The notes beneath the pieces are model-generated. The model did not search any database, had not been told where the DNA came from, and saw only the letters and a list, made by a program, of their open reading frames with translations. 64,000 bases of DNA, from positions 1-64,000 of the forward strand of contig NZ_JAERQD010000003.1 of assembly GCF_016735695.1 (NCBI RefSeq), given 5' to 3'. The position numbers and the translations under genes were made by a program. Origin of the DNA: Microvirga zambiensis WSM3693. GTDB lineage: Bacteria > Pseudomonadota > Alphaproteobacteria > Rhizobiales > Beijerinckiaceae. Shown one piece after another: positions 1 to 10,174 of the stretch (the first letter of the stretch is position 1; every line of letters starts with the position of its first letter).

Positions 1-2745
<2,745 letters not shown>

Positions 2746-2766
2746 GATTTCTGTCCAAGGAGACCT

Positions 2767-2811
2767 ATGTCCAAGACTTCGACGCAATGCTGTGGCACGG
2801 TGGCCCCATGA
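2767..2811 (+). CDS. Candidate 14-codon leader ORF coupled to the AraC-type gene
   Basis: ATG at 2767 follows AAGGAG (2757-2762) by four bases and encodes MSKTSTQCCGTVAP. Its TGA (2809-2811) overlaps the proposed regulator start ATG (2808-2810) as ATGA. This could load ribosomes for reinitiation on the regulator. There is no independent evidence that the peptide is made. Confidence 0.3.
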   Translation: MSKTSTQCCGTVAP

Positions 2812-3674
2812 CGGTGATCACCCCGGAAGTCTCGCTCGATCCCGACAAGGTCGGAGCGGGCGACGTGACGCATTTCTGGCGAGTGCCGCGCTATCGCGAC
2901 CTCGACTGCCTGCGCGCGACCTTCCGTCGTCACGCCTATGCCCGCCACAGTCATGACACCTACGCCATCGCGGCGGTGCTTGCAGGCTGCGAGACCTTCT
3001 TCCATCGCGGCGAGCAGCATTATGTGCCCGCGGGTTCGGTTGCCATCGTCTGCCCCGATGAGATCCATGACGGGGAGCCCTATGGCGGCGGGTTCGAATA
3101 CCGCACCTTCTATCCCTCCGCCGAGCTGATGCAGGAGATCGCGGAGGATGTGGCCGGGCGCCCGCTCCCCCGTGCTCCCTGGTTCCCGCGATCGGTGATC
3201 GAGGATCCCGAGCTGTTCCAGGCGCAGGTCCGGCTCCATGCCTGCCTGTCGGAGGGCGCCGGCTGGATCTCGGAGATGGAGCAGGATACCCGGCTGATCG
3301 ATTTCCTGAGCCGCCTGATCACCCGCTGGGCGGATCTCGATGCCCTGCCGGCTGTCCGCTACGGGTCGAAGAGCATCCTGCGGGTTCGGGACTACCTGGA
3401 CGTTCATATCGGCGAGGAGGCGGACCTCGCCAATCTGGCGAATCTCGCCGGCCTGTCGCGCAGCCACTTCATCCGCGCCTTCGCCAAGGAAACCGGGCTG
3501 ACGCCGCATGCCTATCTCCTCGACCGGCGCTTCCGCGCCGCGACCCGGCTCCTCGCGCAGGGCGAGGCCCCCGGCGACGTGGCCGCCGCCTGCGGCTTCT
3601 TCGACCAGAGCCACCTCAACCGCGTCTTCAAGGCCCGCATGGGCGTGACGCCGGGGGCCTATCGCGCCGCCTGA
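2808..3674 (+). CDS. AraC-family transcriptional regulator
   Basis: A 288-residue protein from this start. The N-terminal half is a cupin-like AraC-binding domain containing HSHDTYAIA, and the last 100 residues form the double helix-turn-helix DNA-binding domain (LSRSHFIRAFAKETGLTPH and a second GVTPGAYR element). It lies just upstream of azlCD in the same direction, and such pairs are common, so it probably controls that exporter; this is inferred from position. Start choice is open: an in-frame ATG at 2742 overlaps the ligA stop, and others lie at 2787 and 2808. I prefer 2808 because the family fits that length and because a short ORF with AAGGAG ends on it. Confidence 0.85.
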   Translation: MTVITPEVSLDPDKVGAGDVTHFWRVPRYRDLDCLRATFRRHAYARHSHDTYAIAAVLAGCETFFHRGEQHYVPAGSVAIVCPDEIHDGEPYGGGFEYRTFYPSAELMQEIAEDVAGRPLPRAPWFPRSVIEDPELFQAQVRLHACLSEGAGWISEMEQDTRLIDFLSRLITRWADLDALPAVRYGSKSILRVRDYLDVHIGEEADLANLANLAGLSRSHFIRAFAKETGLTPHAYLLDRRFRAATRLLAQGEAPGDVAAACGFFDQSHLNRVFKARMGVTPGAYRAA

Positions 3675-3740
3675 AACCGCACTTTCATCCAAGACTATCC
3701 GTTTCCCCTCCTGCATAAGGCCGGGGAAACGAGTACCGTC

Positions 3741-4451
3741 ATGGAACGAGCAAACCCATTCGCCATCGATTACCGTCGCGAAGTCCGGGCGGGCCTTCGC
3801 GACATCGCGCCCATCGTCGTGGCGGCCGTGCCGATCAGCCTGCTCTTTGGCGCCGTAGCCGCTGCGAAGGGGCTGACGCCGCTCGAAGTCACGGTCATGT
3901 CGGCCCTGGTCTTCGCCGGCGGAGCGCAGTTCGCCGCCATCGAGACCTGGATTCATCCGGCCCCGATCCTGACGCTGGCCTTCGCGACGCTGCTGATCAA
4001 TGCACGCCATGTGCTCATGGGAGCATCGCTGTCGCCGAAGGTGCGGATGTCGCGGATCCAGAAGTTCCTCTCCTTCTTCTTCCTCACCGACGAGGCCTGG
4101 GCTCTGTCCGAGCGCCGTGCGCTGGAGCGGCCGGTGACGGGTGCCTATTGGACCGCCATGGGCGTCGTGCTGTGGGCGAACTGGACGCTGTTCTCGGGCC
4201 TCGGGGCCATCCTCGGTTCGTTCCTCGGCGATCCCGAACGCATCGGCGCGGATTTCGCCTTCACGGCCCTGTTCATCGGCCTCGTCGCGGGCTTCGGCCG
4301 CAGCCGGGTGACGCTCGTCACGGTGGCGGTCAGCGCGGCCGTTGCGGCCCTCGTCCACCACTTCATCGGTGCTCCCTGGCATGTGGCCTCGGGTGCGCTC
4401 GCCGGCATTGCCGCCGCCTACTTTGCCGCTCCCAAGGAGGCGCGCCCATGA
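3741..4451 (+). CDS. azlC: AzlC-family branched-chain amino acid exporter, large subunit
   Basis: A 236-residue inner-membrane protein with about five to seven hydrophobic segments. The characteristic AzlC opening is present: a GLRDIAPIVVAAVPISLLFGA helix, then GGAQFA and a conserved NARHVLMGASL stretch around residues 90-100. AzlC with AzlD forms an exporter of branched-chain amino acids or their analogues (4-azaleucine resistance in Bacillus). The gene ends in ATGA overlapping azlD, so the two subunits are made together. The AraC-type gene upstream is the probable regulator. The true substrate in this organism is not known. Confidence 0.9.
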   Translation: MERANPFAIDYRREVRAGLRDIAPIVVAAVPISLLFGAVAAAKGLTPLEVTVMSALVFAGGAQFAAIETWIHPAPILTLAFATLLINARHVLMGASLSPKVRMSRIQKFLSFFFLTDEAWALSERRALERPVTGAYWTAMGVVLWANWTLFSGLGAILGSFLGDPERIGADFAFTALFIGLVAGFGRSRVTLVTVAVSAAVAALVHHFIGAPWHVASGALAGIAAAYFAAPKEARP

Positions 4452-4747
4452 GCCTCGACATGACGACCCTTCTCGCCATCATCGCCATGGCGGTGGTGAC
4501 CTATTTCACGCGCATCGCGGGCCTGTTCGTGGCCGACCGCCTCGTGCTCACCGGCCGCGCGAAGGCCGCCTTCGATGCGATCCCTCCCGCGGTTCTGGTG
4601 GCCGTGATCGCGCCGACCGCGCTCACCACCGGATGGGCGGAAGCTATCGCAGCAGGGATTACGGCCGTCGCGGCTTTCCGGCTTCCGCTGCTCGGCACGG
4701 TGGCCGTCGGCGTGATCGCCGTCGTGGTGCTGCGCAATTTGATTTGA
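4448..4747 (+). CDS. azlD: AzlD-family transporter small subunit
   Basis: A 99-residue, very hydrophobic protein with about three to four membrane helices, the normal size for AzlD. It contains the family's TYFTRIAGLF motif near residues 18-27 and IPPAVLVAVIAP near 45-56. Its ATG overlaps the azlC TGA by four bases. It is followed at once by a perfect inverted repeat that would act as a terminator in both directions, because the next gene (aminopeptidase P) converges on it. Confidence 0.9.
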   Translation: MSLDMTTLLAIIAMAVVTYFTRIAGLFVADRLVLTGRAKAAFDAIPPAVLVAVIAPTALTTGWAEAIAAGITAVAAFRLPLLGTVAVGVIAVVVLRNLI

Positions 4748-4758
4748 CGCAACATTCC

Positions 4759-4803
4759 CACTGTCATTCCGGGGCTCGCCTGCGTCGCCCCGGAATGACA
4801 GTG
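4759..4803. terminator. Perfect 17-bp inverted repeat between convergent genes
   Basis: Arms 4759-4775 and 4787-4803 are exact reverse complements separated by an 11-base loop. The position between azlD and the convergent aminopeptidase gene suggests a bidirectional transcript end. The arm sequence (CTGTCATTCCGGGG) is the same as in the dispersed REP-like family, so this copy may be a repeat used as a terminator. There is no clear T run. Confidence 0.65.
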
Positions 4804-4810
4804 AAGGATT

Positions 4811-6631
4811 TCAGCCGATCGGCTGCGTGGCGTTCTCCAGCCACGCCCGCGTCTCGGCGTCGAGCTTCGGTCCGATCTTTTCGCGAACGGCAGCGTGATA
4901 GGCGTTGAGCCAGGCGATCTCGTCCGCATTCATGATCGCCGGCTCCACCAGACGCAGATCGATGGGCGTGAAGGTCAGCGTCTCGAAGCCCATCATCTCG
5001 CGGTCGCCGCCGGGGATCGTGCGCTTCTCGACGAGAATCAGGTTCTCGATACGGATGCCGTAGGCGCCTGGCTTGTAGAAGCCCGGCTCGTTGGACAGCA
5101 TCATGCCGATTTCGAGCGGTGTGACGCCGGTCTTGGCGATGCGCTGCGGGCCCTCGTGCACCGAGAGATAGCTGCCGATTCCGTGGCCGGTGCCGTGATC
5201 GAAATCGAGGCCTGCCTCCCACAAGGGCCTGCGGGCGAAGGAATCGATCTGCGCACCGGTCGTGCCTTTCGGAAACACGATTTGCGCGATGGCGATGTGG
5301 CCCTTGAGGACCCGCGTGAAGCGATCCTTCATCTCGGGCGTCGGCTCACCCACGATGATCGTGCGGGTGATGTCCGTCGTGCCGTCCTCGTATTGCGCGC
5401 CGGAATCGATGAGGAAGATCTGGTTCCCCTCGATGGGGCGGTTGCTCGAACTCGTGACCCGGTAATGTGGCAGGGCAGCGTTCGGGCCTGCGCCTGAGAT
5501 GCTCGGGAAGGACACGTTCTTCAGGGCGCCCGTCTCGACGCGGAAAGCCTCCAGCGCCTCGACCGCATCGATCTCCGTCAGCTTACCCAATGGGGCCTCG
5601 CGGTCGAGCCAAGCGAGGAAACGGGCGACGGCCACACCGTCGCGCAGATGCGCCGCATGGGAGCCTGCGATCTCGGAGGCATTCTTCACGGCCTTCATGA
5701 GAGCGATCGGGTCAGCTCCCACATCGACCTGACCGCCGGCCGCTTCGATGCGGCGGATCAGGGCGACTGCACCGGTGGCCGAATCGATGCGCACCTTGCC
5801 GCGGGTCCGTCCCAGCTCGTCGAGGGCGCCCTGAAAAGTGCTGATCGGCGTGAACTCGGCAAGATCGCCGACGGCGTCGCCCGCCTCGTTCGTCACCTTC
5901 GCCGGATCGAAGAACAGGTTCGCCCGGCCTTCCTTGGGCAGGATCGCATAACCGAGGGGCAGGGGGGTGTGCCCCACATCGCCGCCGCGCAGGTTGAAGG
6001 CCCAGGCGAGGTTGTGCGGATCCGAGATGACGAGGGCATCGAGCTTCGCCTCCGCCATCTTCTTGCGGATTCGCTCCAGCTTTGCAGCCGCGGCTTCGCC
6101 GGCATAGGCGAGCGGGTGCGGCCGCACCGGGGCCTGCGGCGGGGCCGGACGGTCGATCCAGATCACGTCGACCAGGTTGATATCGACCGGGGCCAGCTTT
6201 CCGCCGGCGCGATTGACCGCTTCTTCAAGCTTCTTCAGGCCGTCGCTGGTGTGCAGCCACGGGTCGTAGGCGAGCACGCCGCCAGGCGGCAGGTGTTTGG
6301 CGATCCAGTCCTCGGGCGTCGACTCGGTGAGCTGGACCGGCGTGATGACGGAGGTGTCCACCTGCTCCGCCGCCTGCACCGTGTAGCGCCCATCGACCAC
6401 GAGAGCGGCCTCGCCCTGCAGCACGATTGCCGTGCCGGCGGACCCGGTGAAGCCGGTCAGCCAGGCCAGGCGCTCGGCGCTCTTTGGCACGTATTCGCCC
6501 TGATGCTCATCGGCGCGTGGCACCACGAAGCCGTCGAAGCCGCGGCGTGCCATTTCGGCGCGCAGCCTGGCGATGTGCTGGGGCCCTTGGGCGGGGGAAG
6601 TGGTGTCGTCGAAGAACTGGAACTGGGCCAT
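4811..6631 (-). CDS. pepP: Xaa-Pro aminopeptidase (aminopeptidase P, M24B family)
   Basis: A 606-residue cytosolic metallopeptidase that removes the N-terminal residue before proline. It is the long form, with two creatinase-like N-terminal domains followed by the pita-bread catalytic domain. The metal ligands are visible in order: Asp in LIDSGAQYEDGTTD and the second Asp in TDITRT, His in HGIGSYLSVHEGP, Glu in MLSNEPGFY and Glu in FETLTFTPI. The start is taken at MAQFQFF (6631). An in-frame ATG nine bases upstream (6640, MLPM) is equally possible, as neither has a good ribosome site. Confidence 0.92.
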   Translation of the reverse strand: MAQFQFFDDTTSPAQGPQHIARLRAEMARRGFDGFVVPRADEHQGEYVPKSAERLAWLTGFTGSAGTAIVLQGEAALVVDGRYTVQAAEQVDTSVITPVQLTESTPEDWIAKHLPPGGVLAYDPWLHTSDGLKKLEEAVNRAGGKLAPVDINLVDVIWIDRPAPPQAPVRPHPLAYAGEAAAAKLERIRKKMAEAKLDALVISDPHNLAWAFNLRGGDVGHTPLPLGYAILPKEGRANLFFDPAKVTNEAGDAVGDLAEFTPISTFQGALDELGRTRGKVRIDSATGAVALIRRIEAAGGQVDVGADPIALMKAVKNASEIAGSHAAHLRDGVAVARFLAWLDREAPLGKLTEIDAVEALEAFRVETGALKNVSFPSISGAGPNAALPHYRVTSSSNRPIEGNQIFLIDSGAQYEDGTTDITRTIIVGEPTPEMKDRFTRVLKGHIAIAQIVFPKGTTGAQIDSFARRPLWEAGLDFDHGTGHGIGSYLSVHEGPQRIAKTGVTPLEIGMMLSNEPGFYKPGAYGIRIENLILVEKRTIPGGDREMMGFETLTFTPIDLRLVEPAIMNADEIAWLNAYHAAVREKIGPKLDAETRAWLENATQPIG

Positions 6632-6672
6632 GGGAAGCATCACCGGAGATCGGAAATGAGAAGGCCGACACG

Positions 6673-6722
6673 CTAGAGCATGGCCTCGGAAGTGGGAACC
6701 ACTTTCGAGGGTGCCCACAAAC
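6673..6722. repeat. Dispersed intergenic repeat (AGAGCAT family), partial copy
   Basis: Begins CTAGAGCAT and contains an imperfect hairpin around AAGTGGGAACCACTTTC. It lies upstream of aminopeptidase P, in the space shared with the small gene at 6937. It resembles the units at 7292-7380, 30037-30086, 41514-41556, 42832-42949 and 44714-44815. Confidence 0.55.
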
Positions 6723-6936
6723 CTAGCGGGCACCGCTTCAGCATGATGCAGCCGGCTTACGAAACATGCGCCGGATGCCTAGTGGTTAATCTTTTGTGAC
6801 GCTGTCCTGCAAGGGGCGCATGACGCTCATGTGATCCTGTGACTTCAACTAAAGTCGGACCGGGCATATCTTCCTGTCAACGATAACAGAGGAACGCTGA
6901 AGGGTCTCAGCACCACCGTCTGTTGGAGATGAGCCC

Positions 6937-7149
6937 ATGATCGCAGCCCTTTTTTCTTCCGCCCTTCTCGGCACCGCCGAAGCCCCCTCGAAACTCTCGC
7001 GCCTCATGAGCGCACTGATCGAGAGCCGCGCCAAGAGCGCCGCTCGTGAACTGCGCCGCCATGAGGCGATGATGGCCGATCTGGGCCGCCGGCAGGATCA
7101 CTCGACGCGCTTTATCGAGCAGTCCGAGCCTCTGCCGTTCAAGATCTAA
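6937..7149 (+). CDS. Small hypothetical protein, 70 residues
   Basis: The ATG follows GTTGGAG with a spacing of eight, a usable ribosome site. The protein has a short hydrophobic start (MIAALFSSALLGTAEA) and then a charged, probably helical middle rich in Arg, Glu and Ala, ending LPFKI. I do not recognise the family. The hydrophobic start is short for a signal peptide. It sits alone between divergent aminopeptidase P and another tiny ORF in the same direction, with which it may share a transcript. Confidence 0.55.
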   Translation: MIAALFSSALLGTAEAPSKLSRLMSALIESRAKSAARELRRHEAMMADLGRRQDHSTRFIEQSEPLPFKI

Positions 7150-7179
7150 CCAAACCCTTTTTCAAAGAAAGACAACGTC

Positions 7180-7284
7180 ATGATCATCGTCGCCGCCATG
7201 AAGGCCGTCCGCGAAGTCTGGATCGAAACCCTCCGGCTCCGTCGCGAGCTTGCCAAGCGCTACCCGGGCCTTCTGTCCGAGTAA
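7180..7284 (+). CDS. Candidate 34-residue small protein
   Basis: Thirty bases downstream of the 70-residue gene, ATG at 7180 opens a 34-codon frame: MIIVAAMKAVREVWIETLRL followed by RRELAKRYPGLLSE. The product is a single amphipathic basic helix, and Arg/Leu-rich tiny proteins ending in a KRYPGL-like motif recur in related alphaproteobacteria, as far as I recall. A purine-rich AAAGAAAG lies upstream. A hairpin of the dispersed repeat family follows the stop, so the two small genes could form one short transcript. No function can be assigned. Confidence 0.45.
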   Translation: MIIVAAMKAVREVWIETLRLRRELAKRYPGLLSE

Positions 7285-7288
7285 GAAT

Positions 7289-7380
7289 TCAGAGATGATT
7301 CCATTGGCGTGGAATCATCTCTCTCCTTTGTTTGCCGCATTTTTTGACGGCGAACCGCATCCACTTCGCCGAAAAATGCT
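7289..7380. repeat. Dispersed intergenic repeat, full copy with hairpin
   Basis: Starts with the palindrome AGATGATTCCA-TTGGCG-TGGAATCATCT and continues with GCATTTTTTGACGGCGAACC at 7337-7356. The same two-part arrangement is found at 44714-44815. It lies between the small ORF at 7180-7284 and the convergent prmA stop, so it may end both transcripts. Confidence 0.7.
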
Positions 7381-8301
7381 TTACAGGCGGGGGAGCGGAC
7401 GAACGCTCCCCCGTTTCATGACCAGCGCCACCCATCCTTCGAGATCGTAGCGGCGCTGCAGGTAAAAGCCCTGATGCGCATAAGCCGAGAGCACACCCGG
7501 GACGTCGCGGGCCAGAAGGCCCGATAGGATGAGCGTCCCGTCCCGGCTTGCCACCCGCGCCAGAGACGGCGCCAGCACCCGCAGGGGCTTGGCGAGAATA
7601 TTGGCGAAGACCAGATCGAAATGGCCCGTGCGGTCGGCATCCGCATGGCGCGTGCCGGGTCCGACATAAAGCTTCAGCCATTGCGCGATGCCGTTGAGCC
7701 GCGCATTCTCCCGCGCCACCCTGACCGCTTCAGGATCGATATCGCCCGCAACGACAGGGCGCTTCAGAATCTTTGCCGCAGCAAAGGCCAGGATGCCTGT
7801 TCCCGTGCCGACATCGAGCACGTGGCGGGGCGTGCGCATCTTCAACTCGTCGACGAAGGCGAGCAGGCAGCTCAAGGTCGTGCCGTGATGGCCGGTGCCG
7901 AAGGCGAGGCCGGCCTCGATCTCGATGGCGATGTCGCTCTGACGGCGTTGATCCCGGTCATGCGAGCCATGAACGAAGATGCGCCCGGCGCGGACGGGCT
8001 TGAGGCCTTCCAGCGACGCTTTCACCCAATCCTTCTGCTCGAGCGGCAGAAAGACGCCCTTGTCCGCTTCTTCGCCGACGATGGGCCGCAGCAGGTTGCG
8101 GATCGCCACCTCGTCGGGCTGGCTGGCGAAATAGGCCTCCAGCATCCACGGTCCGTCATCCTCGGTTTCGAACGACGCGACAGCCGTTTCGGCCGGATCG
8201 AAAATCTCGCCGATCAGGTCGGTCATGGCGCGTGCGGAGCGCCCGTCCGTGGTGATGCGGAAGACGTGGGTGGGGCGGTTGGGATGCAGACCTTCGAGCA
8301 T
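7381..8301 (-). CDS. prmA: Ribosomal protein L11 methyltransferase PrmA
   Basis: An S-adenosylmethionine-dependent methyltransferase that trimethylates lysines and the N-terminus of ribosomal protein L11. It has 306 residues, normal for PrmA. An N-terminal substrate-recognition domain (about 1-110) precedes the PrmA signature FGTGHHGTT (about 150), SAM motif I DVGTGTGILAF, the acidic motif GDIDPEAV, and FANILAKPL, the PrmA counterpart of the catalytic loop. The gene stands alone: cfa lies 80 bases upstream on the same strand, and a dispersed repeat lies directly after the stop. Confidence 0.95.
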   Translation of the reverse strand: MLEGLHPNRPTHVFRITTDGRSARAMTDLIGEIFDPAETAVASFETEDDGPWMLEAYFASQPDEVAIRNLLRPIVGEEADKGVFLPLEQKDWVKASLEGLKPVRAGRIFVHGSHDRDQRRQSDIAIEIEAGLAFGTGHHGTTLSCLLAFVDELKMRTPRHVLDVGTGTGILAFAAAKILKRPVVAGDIDPEAVRVARENARLNGIAQWLKLYVGPGTRHADADRTGHFDLVFANILAKPLRVLAPSLARVASRDGTLILSGLLARDVPGVLSAYAHQGFYLQRRYDLEGWVALVMKRGSVRPLPRL

Positions 8302-8381
8302 GACCCCGCTTTAGAACATTGCACCGCAAAGGGAAACCACCCCGTCGCCGGCTTTTGACCTCCCGGCACTAGGTCTGGGTC

Positions 8382-9653
8382 TCAAGCCGGCATAAGCTCC
8401 CGCGCAGGCTCGAGCACCTTGAGGCGCTCAGCTTCCTCCGCCCGGTACTCGCGCTGCACATCGGTGACGTAGTCGCGCACGATCGGCGCGGCATCGCGCT
8501 TGCGCGCCAGCTGCATATGGAACACCAGCTGGCTGCCGGTGGTGAACATGGTCTCCGCGCTGATCAGATAGAACTCGAACATCCGGCAGAAGCGCTCGTC
8601 ATACATCGCGGCGATCTTCTCGCGGTTGGCCTCGAAGCGCCGGTGCCAATGGTTGAGCGTCTTCGCGTAATGCAGGCGCAGGAATTCGAGATCCGTCACC
8701 CAGAGCTGGTTCTGCTCGACGACAGGAAATACTTCCGACAGGGCAGGGGAGTAGGCGCCGGGGAAGATGTATTTGCGCAGCCACGGACTCGCGGTACCGG
8801 GCGGGCTCATCTTTCCGATCGAGTGCAGCACCATCAGCCCGTCATCGTCGAGCAACGCGTTGATCTTCTTGAAGAACTCGCCGTAATGGTGCACGCCCAC
8901 ATGCTCGAACATGCCGACAGACACGATGCGATCGAACTTTCTGTCCACCTTGCGGTAGTCGAGCAATTCGAACCGCACGCGATCCGACAGCCCTGCACGC
9001 CGAGCCTTCTCATTGGAGAGTTCGTACTGCTCCTTCGAGAGCGTGACGCCGGTGACGTCAACATCCTCCATCGCCGCGAGATAGAGCGCGAGGTCGCCCC
9101 AGCCGCTGCCGATGTCGAGGATCTTCAGGCCTGGCTTGAGCCGCAGCTTCGAGGCGATGAGGCGAAGCTTGTTCTGCTGCGCCTCTTCGAGCGTGTCGTC
9201 GTCGTTGACGAAATAGGCGCAGGAATATTGCATGCCCTTGTCGAGGAAGAGCTTGTAGAAGTCGTTCCCGAGATCGTAGTGATGCGCCACGTTCTGTTGC
9301 GCCTTGCCGACAGGGTTCGCCTGCTGGAATCTTTTCACCGTGCGCGAGAGACGCTTGAGCACGCTCTGAAGCGGATAATTGGCGAGCGTCGAGCGATTGA
9401 TCGAGAAGAGATTGAGGAAGTCCCGCAAGCCGGAACCATCCTCGAAGCTCATGGTCCCGTCCATATAAGCTTCGCCGGCGTGGAGTTCCGGGTTCAGGAC
9501 GAGCTTGTGATAGAGCGAGCGATCCGTCAGCCGCATGGTGACGCTCGGCCCCGGCTTTTCACCACCGAAGACATGCACCTTGCCCTCAGCGTCGATCACC
9601 TTCAGGGTGCCGGCACGAATGAAGGACTTGAGCATGTGAGACAGGGGAAACAT
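8382..9653 (-). CDS. cfa: Cyclopropane-fatty-acyl-phospholipid synthase
   Basis: Adds a methylene group from S-adenosylmethionine to double bonds of membrane phospholipid acyl chains. It has 423 residues. The Cfa features are an N-terminal lipid-binding region, YDLGNDFYKLFLD and MQYSCAYF (about 130-150), the SAM motif DIGSGWGDLALYLA (about 180) and the SVGMFEHVG substrate motif. The ATG at 9653 has GAGGTGG just upstream; a GTG six bases earlier is in frame but less likely. It may be cotranscribed with prmA, 80 bases downstream. Confidence 0.93.
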   Translation of the reverse strand: MFPLSHMLKSFIRAGTLKVIDAEGKVHVFGGEKPGPSVTMRLTDRSLYHKLVLNPELHAGEAYMDGTMSFEDGSGLRDFLNLFSINRSTLANYPLQSVLKRLSRTVKRFQQANPVGKAQQNVAHHYDLGNDFYKLFLDKGMQYSCAYFVNDDDTLEEAQQNKLRLIASKLRLKPGLKILDIGSGWGDLALYLAAMEDVDVTGVTLSKEQYELSNEKARRAGLSDRVRFELLDYRKVDRKFDRIVSVGMFEHVGVHHYGEFFKKINALLDDDGLMVLHSIGKMSPPGTASPWLRKYIFPGAYSPALSEVFPVVEQNQLWVTDLEFLRLHYAKTLNHWHRRFEANREKIAAMYDERFCRMFEFYLISAETMFTTGSQLVFHMQLARKRDAAPIVRDYVTDVQREYRAEEAERLKVLEPARELMPA

Positions 9654-9755
9654 CGCCACCTCGGATCGCTTTGACGGGGGCGGGATCGTTCCACAGTCTC
9701 GGGCGCGTGGCTAGGGGTAACCTCGACAGGTTTTGAGAGTCTGCAGATCCCGCGC

Positions 9756-10103
9756 CTAATCCAAGAATTTGATCTTTCTGAAGGCCATCATTCTCCCCAT
9801 CACATTGCCTCCGGCATCGACTTGGACACCCCGATCCAGTGTGACGACGACGCGTTTGCCGATGTAATGAGCGGGCATCTCCACTTTCCTGTTCCATGGC
9901 CTGCATTCTGGCGCAGTGCACAGCCCGGTATGTTCTTTATTCAGCTTGTCGACGATCGTCAGATAGCAGTTGTCCCCGCAGTGGAAATCGTCGATGCGCC
10001 CTTCCAAGGAGGCATTCTGCGCCAGAACCGGCAATGACATTCCGGCAATGGCGGCAAGCACGCTCATCAGGCGTAGCGACGTTGCATGAGAAGGCCAGGG
10101 CAT
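9756..10103 (-). CDS. Small secreted protein with four cysteines
   Basis: A 115-residue protein with a probable signal peptide: positively charged start, then LMSVLAAIAGMSLPVLA-QNA, giving cleavage near residue 29. The mature part carries four cysteines in the pattern HCGDNCYLTI ... HTGLCTAPECRPW, which could form two disulfides or bind metal in the periplasm. The tail MGRMMAFRKIKFLD resembles a small OB- or SH3-like barrel strand. I do not recognise a named family. The nearest neighbours (uvrD and cfa) give no functional hint. Confidence 0.7.
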   Translation of the reverse strand: MPWPSHATSLRLMSVLAAIAGMSLPVLAQNASLEGRIDDFHCGDNCYLTIVDKLNKEHTGLCTAPECRPWNRKVEMPAHYIGKRVVVTLDRGVQVDAGGNVMGRMMAFRKIKFLD

Positions 10104-10174
10104 TGCGCAGGCTCCAACGGAGTTCGTAGCTTATCCGCTCATAAAACAATGTTGCATTGAGCGGAGCGCGTCGT

